Shown here piece after piece: positions 31,880-43,989 of a DNA stretch of 64,000 nucleotides. Source of the DNA: Neoceratodus forsteri (lineage: Eukaryota; Chordata; Ceratodontiformes; Ceratodontidae); the NCBI GenBank assembly GCA_016271365.2, contig CM028129.1:462782501-462846500 (forward strand). The letters are read 5' to 3'. The position numbers were made by a program, and so were the translations under genes. The notes below the pieces were generated by a model. That model saw nothing but the letters and a program-made list of their open reading frames with translations, was not told where the DNA came from and did no database searches. The number at the start of each line of letters is the position of its first letter. Position 1 is the stretch's first letter.

Positions 31880-33148
31880 ATTTTTATGTTGGAGCACTTG
31901 TGCAGCCAACATCTTGCAGCAGTGCAGATTTTGAGGTGTGGTCACTGTTGGGCGAATGCAGGGCACGCATCAGTAGGTGCGTCCCTCATTCCCCAATCAG
32001 CCTGCATGCTGGTGCCACACCACTCGGTCAAGCACATCTAAGGAAAGGCCCACTGCAATGTAAGCAAAGCTCGTCACACACAGCGGACCTCCTGACATAC
32101 TTACCCGACACAAACATAGTGGCACACTTCCCTCCAAACTGCTGCCTTCGGGGGGGTGCCCAATCCCCCTGTTGGCTTATCATGCCCCCAATGTATGTGC
32201 CAGTGGGGAGCCCATTCCCCGTTGGCATAAAGAACCCCCCCATTTGTTATATGCAGAAGGTCCAATCCCATCAGCTACAGCTGCCCCCCAAAAAACAAGG
32301 CTCTATTGGCATGCTGGGAGCCCACCCCAGCATGCCACATACCCCTGTAAACATAAAAATGGTCCCACAATGTTTTATATCTTTTTTTTGTCCCTGTAAA
32401 CAAAAAACGGTCCCTCACCATCTCCCTGCCCCCTTTCACAATCTGCACCCACCCACTATGCACCCTATCTCCTTACACCCCCCCACCCGATACTTACCTC
32501 CGGAGTCCGGCACAGTGATCTTCGGTGGACCGGGAACATGTCTGCACTCTTTAAAGCCAACCGCGAACTGAGGAAATGCTGGTAAGCTTTATAATGGAAT
32601 AAATAGGATTTTTGCAGCTTTGATGCATATCTCAGGCATTTTTTGGAATTTTGGCACCAAATTTTCAACATGGGGTTTTTGGGACCCCTCCTCATGAATT
32701 CTTGCACTGTCATGGCGTTATTCGGTCCCAAAAGGTGATTTCGCGGTCACTGCGTGGAATTGCCTTTCAGGACTGAGTAACAAAATGACAGTGCCACTGT
32801 TCATGAGGGAGCTCTCAAAAACCTATCTTGCAGTTGGTGACAAACTCCTTAAAATGGTTGTTTTGAGCGTATTGCGCTGTTTCTACACACTCATAACGTC
32901 ATGAATTTGTAATATTTTCACTCCAGATTTTCAGACTTGACATTTTTCCACACCTCCTGATGATCAGTACAGCTGTCACTTTACATATCCTGCCTGAAAT
33001 GTGTTTTCGCATGTCCAGTGCAGAATAGCGCAGTTACATAGAAACATAGAAACATAGACTTTGATGGCAGATAAGGACCACCTGGCCCACCCAGTCTGCC
33101 CATTTCCCTTCCTGTTGGATAAGCTGCAGATTCTAGTTAACCAACAGC

Positions 33149-33830
33149 CTAATTCCTGCAAACCTCCACTACAGTTGCCTTATGTCTGTCCCATGCATGT
33201 TTGAATTCCCCCACTGCTTTAGACCCAACAACCTCCCCAGAATGGCGGTTCCACGCATCCACCACTCTCTCTGTGAAAAAAAATGTCCTCACATTACCCC
33301 TGAGCTGTCCCCCCTCTATCTTTAAATTGTGCCTCCTTGTTCTTACACATCTCTTTTTCTGAAAGATGGTACCCACCTGGACTTTGTTGATTCCCTTGAG
33401 GTACTTGAAAGTTTCTATCATGTCCCCTGTCCCTCCTTTCATCAAGGGTATACATATTAAGTTCTCTCAGTCTCTCTTCATATGGTTTCTGATGCAGACC
33501 CTGCACCATTTTAGTTGCCCTCCTCTGGACTGCTTCCATCCTGTCTATGTCCTTGCGTAGATGGGGTTTCCAAAACTGCACACAGTATTCCAGATGGGGT
33601 CTCACCAACTGTCTGTACAGAGGGATAACCAATTCCCTTTTTCTACTTGTGATGCCCCTTCTTATGCATCCCAGTATCCCCCTGGCTCTCCTTACTGACT
33701 TCTCACATTGCTTACCCACCTTTACGTCATTTGATATGACTATCCCCAAGTCCCTTTCCATTTTTGTTGTTGTTAGTACCTCCCCTGCTATTTTGTACTC
33801 TTCTCCTGGGTTTTTGTTTCCCAGGTGCAT
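33149..33830 (-). pseudogene. CR1 reverse transcriptase, C-terminal part
   Basis: Two overlapping frames: 33294-33830 with KMERDLGIVISNDVKVGKQC, RRARGILGCIRRGITSRKRE, LVRPHLEYCVQFWKPHL and VQRRATKMVQGLHQ; and 33149-33445 with the extreme C-terminus TERVVDAWNRHSGEVVGSKA and FKHAWDRHK. These are standard CR1 ORF2 ends. A one-base frameshift near 33430 separates them. Confidence 0.88.
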
Positions 33831-33904
33831 TACTTTGCACTTCTTTGCATTGAATCTAAGTTGTCATATGTCTGACCATTCCTCCAACCTTACCAAGTCC
33901 CTTC

Positions 33905-34745
33905 TCATCCTTGGTACCCCCCCTTTTGTATCAACTCTATTACAGATCTTTGTGTCATCCGCAAAGAGGCATACCTTTCCCTCAGACCCTCTGCAATGTC
34001 ACCTATAAAGATGTTAAAGAGGACTGGACCCAGTACTGTGCCCTGAGGTACTCCACTAGTAACCCCCCTTTCTTCAGAATGTGTTCCATTCACTATTACC
34101 TTCTGTGTCCTGTTGTGCAGCCAGTTTGCTACCCAGGCTACCACCCTGGAATGCACTCCCAGGCTGGCTAACTTGATTATTAGTCTTTTGTGCGGGACTG
34201 TGTCAAATGCCTTGCTAAAGTCTAGGTAGGCCATATCCACAGCCCCTCCCTGGTCTATTGCTTTGGTCACCCAGTCAAAGAAATCAATTAGATTCATCTG
34301 ACATGACCTTCCTGCTGTAAATCCATGCTGCTTTGGGCCCTGTGTACCACTGGCCTCTAGGTACTCAACAATTCTTTCTTTCAGAAGTGATTCCATCATT
34401 TTCCCTACCACTCAGGTCAAACATAGTTTCCTGCTTCTGCCTTGCTCCCACTTTTGTGAAGGGGAATCACATCTACCCTCCTCCAGTCCTCAGGTACCAC
34501 CCCATCCTTCCATGATTTGTTAAAAAGTATGGTCAGTGGTGTCACTAGGTCCTCCCTTAGTTCTTTTAGGATTCTGGGGTGAATCCCGTCTGGCCCCATT
34601 GCTTTGTCCATCTTGAGTTTTAGGAGTTCTTTCAGGACTCTTATTTCTGTGAATGGACTGGTGTCAACTCCCCTACCCAGAGAGCTTCTATTGTCTGGTT
34701 TAGGTAACTCCTCCTCATCTTCTTTTGCAAATACTGAGCAAAAGT
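33905..34745 (-). pseudogene. CR1 reverse transcriptase, finger and palm part
   Basis: 34417-34611 reads KAMGPDGIHPRILKEL and PEDWRRVDVIPLHKSGS. 33905-34411 reads [20 protein letters not shown], the first catalytic aspartate in [32 protein letters not shown], then a frameshift before the FADD motif. The upstream edge fades at about 34745 into SVFAKEDEE-like sequence. Confidence 0.88.
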
Positions 34746-36207
34746 ATTCATTCAGTATCTCTGCCTTTTAACTGTCTCCCTCTGCCCACCTCCCCTCTCC
34801 TTTACTAATCTTTACTATTCCTCCCTTAACCTTTCTATGCTCCCTAATGTACCTATAAAGGTTGTATCCTCCTTCTTAACTGAGTTGGCTATTTTTTCCT
34901 TGGTTTGGGCCTTTGCTATTCTGACTGCCTTCCCCACTTCTTTCTGCCTTAATTGTTACAGTTCCCTGTCGTGCTACTTCTGTGATTCCTTATACTTTTT
35001 GAATGCAGCCTTTTTCTCCTTAACCTTTGCTGTGCAAAATCACTTTTTGGGACAGTTTGAGAAAATGACAGTGACACTGTTCATGAGCAGAGGTCCTAAA
35101 ATGCCTATGTTGAAAATTTGGTGCCAAAACTCCATAAAATGACTGTGTTGCAAGCATCTGTTGCACAGTTTCCATGCACCCTTGTAACTTCACAAATTTG
35201 CAATACTTCCATGCCAGATTTTCAACACTGGCATTTTTTCACACCACCTTATGAACAGTACAGGTGTCATTTTTCACAACCTGCCCAAAATGTGTTTCCG
35301 CACCTGTGGCACACAATGGCGTGGTCGCTGTGAGAAATCAACTTTTGGGGCAGATTAACAAAATCACAGCGCCACTGTTCATAAGGGGAGGTCCCAAAAT
35401 GCCTATCTTACAAATGTGGCTGCCAAACTCCCCAAAATAATTGGGTAACGGATGCGTGTTGCACAGTTTGTATGCATGCTCATTGCTTCACCAATATTTC
35501 ATATTGTCACTCCAGATTTTCAATGTTGCCATTTTTTTACATCTCCTCATGAACAATACAGTTGTCATTCTCCACATCCTGCCCAAAAATGTGTTTTTGT
35601 CCATCTGTCGTCAAATGGCACAGCCGCTGTGCAAGACCACCTTTCAGCTAACAAAGTGATTGTTCCGCTTTTCATGAGGTGGCCTGACAAGCAGCCCATG
35701 TTGAAAATGTGGAGTGAAACTACTAACACACGCCTACGGTGTTAGGGTTTCCAACTGTAGCACCCCAACTGGTACAGACTGACAGGCATCTGGGGTGTGA
35801 CTTTGGATCATCGGATGTAATGCTCAAGCCATTCCACCCCCCCCCACCCTGCAGCCACTGACAGGCATCATGGTGTGTCTTGCACTGTTCAGCCACAAAG
35901 TTCACCCCACACTCCTATACTGCACTCATGTCAGTGTATTTCCTTATGGAATAGGGTAAGTATAACACCCAAAGACCCCAAAGCATACCCCGACACTTGT
36001 CAATGTCTACAGGGTAGGGTGAGGTACAATGGCATGAGTGTTATAGCTGGCAACCCAAAGGCACACCCCAATGCCTGTCACTCTCTACAGGGTGGGGTTG
36101 GCGTCACTTCAATACTTCACTGCCATTCCTATTATGCATCTCTAGCTCCAGCACTGCCAATGCCAATGCCAGCATGACAACATTCGGCATTGACAAATGC
36201 TTGTTTA

Positions 36208-38342
36208 TAACTGCTGTAACTATGTTTCTAGGTTGTACCCTAACTTATTCCAAGTGATAAATGTTCTGCATATTTTTCTCTAACATAAGTTGCTCACTCA
36301 TGCTCCACAGTGCTTCCACCCACGACAGTGAAGAAAACCAAAATATTCTATGAATCTTGTTATACATGAGTGTGAAGTCACACTCATGTATAATGGGAAC
36401 TGACAGATGCTGGTTTCAGTGTGTCATACCTGACCAGAAATTCTATACTATATCTTGAACAGATTTCATTTGAAAGACTAAAAAGAATGTGAGTAGCATG
36501 GTGAGAGACATTAATAATAAAAGAAAATTCTTTAATCATATCAGAAAAAGAGGACAGTCAAAAACAGTGTTACCACTAAGTAAAGAGTCTGTGGAGGGAA
36601 CAATGTCCAGATGATACTTTAATGGCAAATAAATAACTTGAATATTTCATTTCAGTATTTACTTCAGAGATGTTGATCTGCCACATATGAATGACAGATT
36701 CAAAGGATTGGCAGAGGATGTTTGCAGCACAGTAGTTATCACCACTACAGTAGCTTAGCTGCCGAATAATTAGTTAAGAAGAGAGTAAAACAAGCATTTG
36801 CCAATGCCAAATGTTTGCTTGCATGGTGTATGTGTCAGGGGTGTATTAAAGTTATGAGCCTGAGGAAGCAAACCTTTTTTTTTCCCAAAACTAACTTTTT
36901 AGCAAAAAAGAAAAAACAATTATGCCATGTAAATTACCAGTGAAGTGGTTGGTGAACAGCTAGATCACTATATGTAGAGAGAATTTTCCCTTTATACAAG
37001 TGATTGCTGAGGTTAGCTGCCTAGAAAAAAAAATCTAGAAAGAAATAGACTGTTTATGACAATGTAGTATATTGTTTCTAAACTGAAATGCTGATGTATT
37101 GAGCCCACTACACTTTAGCCTTTGCACTGATTTTGCAATGAATGCTGATCTCTTGGGCCCCAGTACACCTCAGACTACCGCTATATTATAAGAGTATGTT
37201 AGCAATTGTTTTTATGCATCAGGGACGAGTTTCTCTTGCCAGTGTAATATTTCCTGAACTTAGAGCCCAGCTCAGTGTCTGGAGAGGCATTTAAAAATGA
37301 CACCTCTAACCCTTCCACACCCTAAACAGTCAGACCTCCCACTGACCCTTAATATACATGCTGATCTACTGCAGCTAAGAGCCTGAGCACCTTATGAGTG
37401 GATCTGACTCTCCTTATGTGGGCAGGGTCCACTTGTGAGTGGACCTCACTAAAACGTTGGGTAACAGCCCCATCCACCAACTTATTGGTCATAGCTGCTG
37501 AACGAGGGGGAGGAGGAGTGAAGCTCACTAACCTGCATGGTCTCCCTCTGGACCATCCTTTTAATATGGCTGGTCCATCCTTTGCCTGCTTGCAAGTCCC
37601 AAACACTCTGACCTCATTTTCTGTCTTCCGCCTGCTCCAGTGAACACGAACATTCAATTTTCCCCGACACCCCTTATTTCCCATGGGAGGACTTCGGCCA
37701 TTTTGTTCCCCACTCACTTGGCATGCCTCCACCATCTCAAGTAGCCATTTCCTCAGCCTAGTCCACTATCTGGAACACCCGATAATGTGAACGGGGCCGC
37801 ACATGTGCAGGCAAATGTCTGCACATGGGCCCACAGCCAAGCATGCACAGTTACACAATGAACACCATGTTATGAATGGCAACCCTTCACCACAGAGCAG
37901 GATTCCCTTTCTTTTGTGCCCTTCACATTCATGCCATTGCCCCCACATAACCATTGGCCTCATAGACAGTTTATGGCACACAGAATTATACCACAAGCAA
38001 TAGCTACGCGATACCAAAGCACAGCATTAAACAATGCATAGTGTTTTTAAGGGGCTAATTCAGCAGCACTGCCATAACATCTATACAGGCTCAGGCAGAA
38101 GCTAATCATATAGCTAACCATCACCACTTGACTTTTCTTCTGCTGCTGTGTGATGTATTCCTCTTCATTCAGTTGATCACTGATGGGATTGGATCCTCCT
38201 CTGTTCTGCCTGCTGCACTGGGCTATGAGTCGGAGTCACAAATTAGATAGCATACGCAAGCCAGCTTGATCTCATACCACTAGGGCTTCTCACGCTTAAA
38301 TGATGTCATCCCATGTGGTTTCCGTAGCCGGGTTGCAGCAGG
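36208..38342. other. Mostly unassigned sequence
   Basis: An inverse copy of the family X end motif lies at 36787-36817. The rest shows no clear gene. A 128-codon minus stretch at 37349-37735 has no recognisable domain. Confidence 0.4.
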
Positions 38343-38860
38343 GGAATGAGAGAGTGGGGAGGACAGCAGCATAGGGAGGAAGCAGGAGGGATTTATTTGC
38401 AGCCGGGGAATGAGGGAGTGGGGAGAACAGCAACCGAGGGAGGATGCAGGAGGGATTTAGTTGCAGATGAGGAAAGAAGGAGTGGGGAGGACAGCAGCAG
38501 AGTGAGAAAGTGGGAGGGATTTATTTGCAGCCAGAGGGTCAGCCAGGGAATGAGAGACGGGGAAGACAGCAGCAGAAGGAGGGATTTGGGTTGTAATGGC
38601 TGCTATGCAAATGAGAGGAATAAAGCACATTCTCTCATTGGTGCGGTTCATTTCTCTCAAGTGAAGACCAGCTCCTACTATGAAATTCCAATGGCTGTCA
38701 CACTGGGCTTCACCATTCATTGGTGTGTCAGGGTCATGCCCACTGTGCAGTGCTCTGCATTGGACTCATTCCTGACACACCTCTGAAATGTGATACTGTC
38801 CAAATGTATTTTCTTGTGCAAGCACACAACCAAACACAAAAAGGCAAGACATTGAGATGC
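38343..38860 (+). repeat. Minisatellite plus conserved flank, copy 1
   Basis: About four units of roughly 60 bases (GGGGAATGAGRGAGTGGGGA, then GGACAGCAGC and GCAGGAGGGATTTA) run to about 38590. A 270-base unique flank follows that contains ATGCAAAT. The whole block recurs at 43445-43850, so the array and flank move or duplicate together. Confidence 0.75.
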
Positions 38861-39429
38861 CAGTTCTCACGGGGCTATCAACACAAGAATTTTTGTAAAA
38901 CCTTTACTTTTTTTGCAAGCTTTGGAGGGTACAATATGAGCCTGCTGTTCACCAAGGCATCCTTGGAAATTAGGTTGTCACTCAGTGATTTTTCCGAAAT
39001 AAAACTTGATTGTTTTTTTTAATCGGAAACAAATGTTTACAGTGTATTTAGAGCAACTAGTTCCATATTTTTTAGCTCTGAAGAACTAGAATATTAAAAA
39101 TATCATCATGACCCTTTATTCCAAGTCTCCTCACTGTGTATATCGATAGAGCATGAGGATCGGTTCTTGGGCAAGCAATATTAAATACAAAATAGTTAAA
39201 ACATATGCATGTGCGATGTGGCTGCTTCAGAAAAATGCAACAATCACTTTCTAGTGGGGGGGTGCCTTGAATTTCAAAAGGATATCAAAATTATAATAGT
39301 TAATAAAGGTTATGTCCCTGGACATTTCTCAGCCAATACCTGTTAAAAACAACAATACAAGGACTGTCCATGCTCCTGTTTTTTTAAGCTGTCAACTTCA
39401 ATTTCAATTTCAATTTTTATTATTTTGGC
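38861..39429. other. Unassigned AT-rich sequence
   Basis: No gene or repeat recognised. Confidence 0.4.
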
Positions 39430-41270
39430 TCGCACTTGCACACCAGGCAACGTCTTGTGGTAGTAGCAGATTTGGAGATGCAGTCACTGTTGGGTGAATG
39501 CAGGGCACACATCAGTAGGTGCATCCCTCATTCCCCAATAAGCCAGCAGCAGGCACTGACATCATGCATCCCTAATGTGGTCACCAGATCTAAGAAAAGG
39601 TCCACTGCAATGAGAGCAAAGCTCTCATGAAGTGGGACCATAACAAGCCTCCCGACGTGCACCCAACATGGCAGCAGTGACTGCCGCCACCTCCTGTCAC
39701 AAAGCCAATGGAGAACCTACTCTCCATTGGCATAATGACCCCCCTCTTATTTAAAATGTATGCTGAGGGGGTGCCCCATCCCCTTTGGCATCATGCATCC
39801 CCCAACAGTTTTTCTTTGCTGAGGGGGAGCCTACTACCCATCGGCATAACATCTTCCTCCATTTTGTTGTGTGCCGAGGGGGGTGCCCAATCCCCCGTCG
39901 ACTACAGCATCCCCCCAAAAACACTTAGGTGGCATGCTGGGAGCCCACCCCAGTGTGCCAAATCCCCTGAAAAAGAAAAACCATCCCGCAATGTTTTTTT
40001 TTTTTTTTTAAACCTGTAAAAAAGAAAACAGTCCCTCGTGGTCTCCCTGCCCCCTCCCACAACCCACGCCCACCCTCTGTGCACCCTGCCTCCCCACAAC
40101 CACCCCTCACCTCATACTTATCTCCAGAGTCTGGCACAATGATCTTCGGTGGACAGGGGACATGTCTGCATTCTTCAAAGCCAACAGCGAACTGAAGAAA
40201 TACCGGTAAGCTGTATAATGGCATAAATAGGTTTTTTTTCAACTTTGGTGCATATCTCAGCCATTTTTGGGAATTTTGGCACCACATTTTCAACATGGGG
40301 TTACTGGGACCCCTCCTCATGAATTCAGGCACTGACATGGCGTTATTCAGCCCAGAAAGGTGATTTCGCAGTCATTGCATGAAATCACCTTTCAGGACTG
40401 ATTAATGAAATGACAGTGCCACTGTTCATGAGGGGGGACATTCAAAAAGCCTATGTTGCAAATTTGGTGGGAAAAATAAAAAAAATGGCTGTTTTACGAG
40501 CGTGCATTGTGCAGTTTCCATGCACGCTCATAACTTCGTGAATTTGTAATATTTTCACTCCAGATTTTCAATATTGGCATTTTTCCACACCTCCTTATAA
40601 ACAGTACAGCTGTCATTTTACATATCCTGGCAGAAATGTGTTTTTGCATGTCCGGTGCAGATTAGCGCTGTCGCTGTGAGAAATCAGTTTTAGAGACAGT
40701 TTGAAGAAAGGATGGTGACACTGTTCATGAGCAGAACTCCTAAAATGCCTATCTTGAAAATTTGGGGACAAACTTCCATTAAATGACTGTGTTACAAGCA
40801 TGCATTGCACAGTTTCCATGCACCCTTGTAACTTCGCAAATCTGCAATATTTTCATGCCAGATTTTCAACACTGGCATTTTTACACACCTCCTTATGAAC
40901 AGTACAGCTGTCATTTTTAACAACTTGATCTAATTGTGTTTTCAAACCTGTGGCACGCATTGGCATGGTCACTGTGCAAAATCAATGTTTTGGACAAATT
41001 AACAAAATCACAGTGCCACTGTTAATGACGGGAGGTCCCAAAATGCCTATGTTAAACATGTGGTTAAAAAAAATTCCCAAAATAATTGGGTTACGGACGT
41101 GTGTTGCACAGTTTCTATGCATGCTCATAACTTCACCAATTTTTCATATTTTCACTCCAGATTTTCAACGTTGTTATTTTTCACATACTGCCCAAAATGT
41201 GTTTTTGCCTTGTGTCACCAAATGGCATAGCCACTGTGCAAAACCACCTTTCAGCAGACATACATTATCC
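39430..41270 (+). repeat. Family X copy 3
   Basis: Head at about 39430 (GCTCGCACTTGCACACCAGG), hairpin modules around 39765-39960, mini-intron-like stretch 39990-40120, box AAGCCAACAGCGAACTGAAG at about 40178, and three tandem units with anchors at 40561, 40859 and 41158 (298 and 299 apart). The last unit is cut short at about 41270, and the usual tail is missing. Confidence 0.8.
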
Positions 41271-43444
41271 AAAAATACTGCACTGGAGAATGTTATAGTA
41301 GGATTACAGTAAGTAATGGCATATGACAGTAAGATCAGAGACAGTGTTGGGATTGCCATGTTCGAGCTTTAGGACACATCTACAAGTGAATCACCCTCTT
41401 GTAGAAGTAAACAGCTGTGCTGGTTGAGCTGCCCACTACTCACAAACTTGTACCTTGTCATAGGTTCAAAGACAGGAAATGCTCTGGGACATCACAATGT
41501 TGGATAACATGCTGGGATCTGTTAACTTCATTCTTGGGAACCCCTCCCCCCCACGAATGTAAGGTGTACAGTAGGGAAAGGGGAAACTGTTTAACCGGGA
41601 AAGGCATACTAAGCTGAAGCTTGTTTCCAGGTGCGATCTGGGAGCATAAGAAAGTTAACTGACTTGCTTGGGGTGGGGTCACACAGTATGCAAGTGGGGG
41701 CTTTGGGGCTGTTTGATTCAAATCATCCAACTCTACAGGTTTGCAGTTCAGTGCCCTAAACCACAGTGCTATATTACCTCCAATGTACTGTATGCGTGAA
41801 TGGCTAGGTGCTCTGAAAATGCAATAAGAACACAATATAAATGAGGCAGGAAATACATAAATTACTACTGGACAGAAAGTGATAAAAATAGCTCAGCAAA
41901 GCAGAATGAATAAGATATTTCCCCCCCAGTCTAAGGTAAAATTAATTAGAAGCTGGACCCTTCTGCCATTAGCCCCCAAAAAGAAAGTTGTATCCCAGGT
42001 TTTCATTACTCAGCACATCTCAAAGTCTTAACACCCCATCCCCTTTTGGTGCTTCTGAAATTACACAACACTAGAACTTTTGAGACATGTAAAAATTCTA
42101 TGCTCTCTCCACTTCATGTACTGCTGTAATCAACAGATGCATTACGTTATATATTTACGATCACCATAATCTGCAAAAAAAAGTTTGGTTTAAATAAATA
42201 ACACACACTAAACAAGATGCAAATTGGCAAAACAACATATATACATAGCTGTTTTTCATCCAGATTGTTAAACCTTTACGGCCCTAGCAACAATGTAACT
42301 TTTAAGCTAACTGTTTGGTCTGTAATTTCCGATGGGTACAACAAAAGGCAACAATGATTACCTAGCAAAACCAAGCAATGTGTTCTTAAGAGGCGACTAC
42401 GGCAACTGAATAATACCTAGAGTGTAGAATATCTTACTGTGAAAAGACAAAGCTTTGAGGGCAAATTCTTCGAAAAAGAATATATTGTAATGGCAGCAGC
42501 ATTAATCACTGTATAGGGAGTCTGCTAATAAAACGCAACCTGCTCGGGGAAAAAAAAAACGTTGGCAACTTCAATTTGCAATTGCAAAGGACATTTAAAA
42601 CATGGAACAGAACTTAGAGTTGACTTTAAAGGATCGGTGGTAAAAATCAAGTTTGCAATCAGGCAGGGCTTCCTCGCATGATCAGTCGCCATGCTTAAGA
42701 TATGTTTTCCTTCTGTCTTTAAGTAGACACTGAAACTAGGTCAAAAAACTTTTTTTTCTTCTTTTCTTTTAGCCACTAGACTGAAACCTCCACAAAGAGC
42801 CCCATGGAGCTCTGCTTTCCAAACTACAATAGCAGGGCTAATTACATCATAGAAACCAGCCAATGATACTGTAACAAGTAGGCAAACAAAGAGGAAAAAA
42901 GAATGAAGGCCAAAAACTCTTATCAATCAAACCTCCAACAAGAAATGCTATTATCTGGAAAATAAAAAAATTGATCCGACAATGAAGAGTTTCTTTGTGC
43001 TCATGTTTTTTATTATTGCCCCAGACATTTTGTCTTTGCTCCACACAGTATCACTAACTGGCTAAATAACATAAAATTAAATAAATTAAGGAAACCCAGA
43101 AAACAGCTAACTCTGTTATTAAAGTCCGAGATTCTGATTGGCTCTCTGCTGCCTTCCAGATTTTCAAAAGAGAAGCCCCTGTGAGATCCTATTGAGCAGA
43201 CTGGTATCCATTAGCCCCAGTCTAATCTGGCTTTGATAAAAGCGTGATCACACCCACATTACTGCCATTTTCAAGTAAATCTGTCCCCACTGATACTATG
43301 TAAATGAACATGAAAACCATCTGGTTAGGTGCCGTAATGGTGTTTTCATCTTGAGGAAAATGTTTCACAATTTGCATAGCTATAGATACATAATAATACT
43401 CCATCGAATAAAAGTTACTGTACAGAGACAAACCAGATCAGCAA
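41271..43444. other. Unassigned, mostly non-repetitive AT-rich island
   Basis: From about 41840 to 43430 I find no match to any repeat in the window and no supported open frame. It could hold ordinary unique intergenic DNA or a non-coding element; sequence alone does not decide. Confidence 0.4.
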
Positions 43445-43850
43445 AGCAGCCAGGGAATGAGGGAACAGGAGCAGGGAGAACAGCAGCAGAGGGAGAAAGC
43501 AGGAGGAATTTATTTCCAGCTGGAGGGTCATCCGGGGATCGAGAGACCAGGGTCAACAGCAGCAGAGGGAGGAATTTAGATTGTAATGTCTGCTATGCAA
43601 ATGAGAGGAATGAAGCATGCTCTCTCATTGGTGCAGTTCATTTCTCTCAAGTGAAAGCCAGTCCCCACTGTGACATTCCAATGGCTGTCACACTGGGCTG
43701 CACTGTTCATTGATGTGTCAAGGTTGCGCCTATTATGTAGTGCTCTGCATTGGACTCATCACTGACACCCCTCTGAAATGCGGTACTGTCCCAAGGTGTT
43801 TTCTTGTGCAAGCATGCAAGCAAACACAAAAAGCACAGGGATTGGATGGC
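43445..43850 (+). repeat. Minisatellite plus conserved flank, copy 2
   Basis: Shorter array of the same units (about 43447-43580), followed by the same flank as copy 1, including CTGCTATGCAAATGAGAGGA. Confidence 0.75.
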
Positions 43851-43989
43851 GTGTATCTGAGGGAAGTCAAAGAGCTACAGTACAGTACATAGTACTATGA
43901 CTCTGGCAATGAATTTTTAAATGTTATTGGAGCCTGACAAGGTGCCCAGGAACTGGAGGAGGGGAAATGTAACTCATCTGTTAAAACAA

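Larger units (their letters stand above)
33034..35028 (-). mobile_element. CR1 LINE inserted in family X copy 2
   Basis: The left end TTACATAGAAACATAGAAAC is the element's 3' tail. The right end joins the resumed family X sequence at GCTGTGCAAAATCAC. The minus strand encodes much of ORF2's reverse transcriptase, while the 5' endonuclease part is absent, which is the usual 5' truncation. No target-site duplication is visible and about two bases of the target appear lost, as is common for CR1. Confidence 0.9.
31880..36207 (+). repeat. Family X copy 2, interrupted by a CR1 insertion at 33034-35028
   Basis: It matches copy 1 from the head (TATTTTTATGTTGGAGCACT) through the hairpin modules, the mini-intron-like part (32390-32500), the GCCAACCGCGAACTGAGGAA box and three 298-bp units. 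Anchors are at 32924, 35215 and 35513. Removing the CR1 leaves 296 bases between the first two, close to the 298 period. It ends with ACATTCGGCATTGACAAATG and CTTGTTTA. Confidence 0.82.

Noticed and set aside
37349..37735. Possible small nuclear protein on the minus strand
   Set aside because: I tried to read it as a Myb/MADF-type protein but no motif fits.
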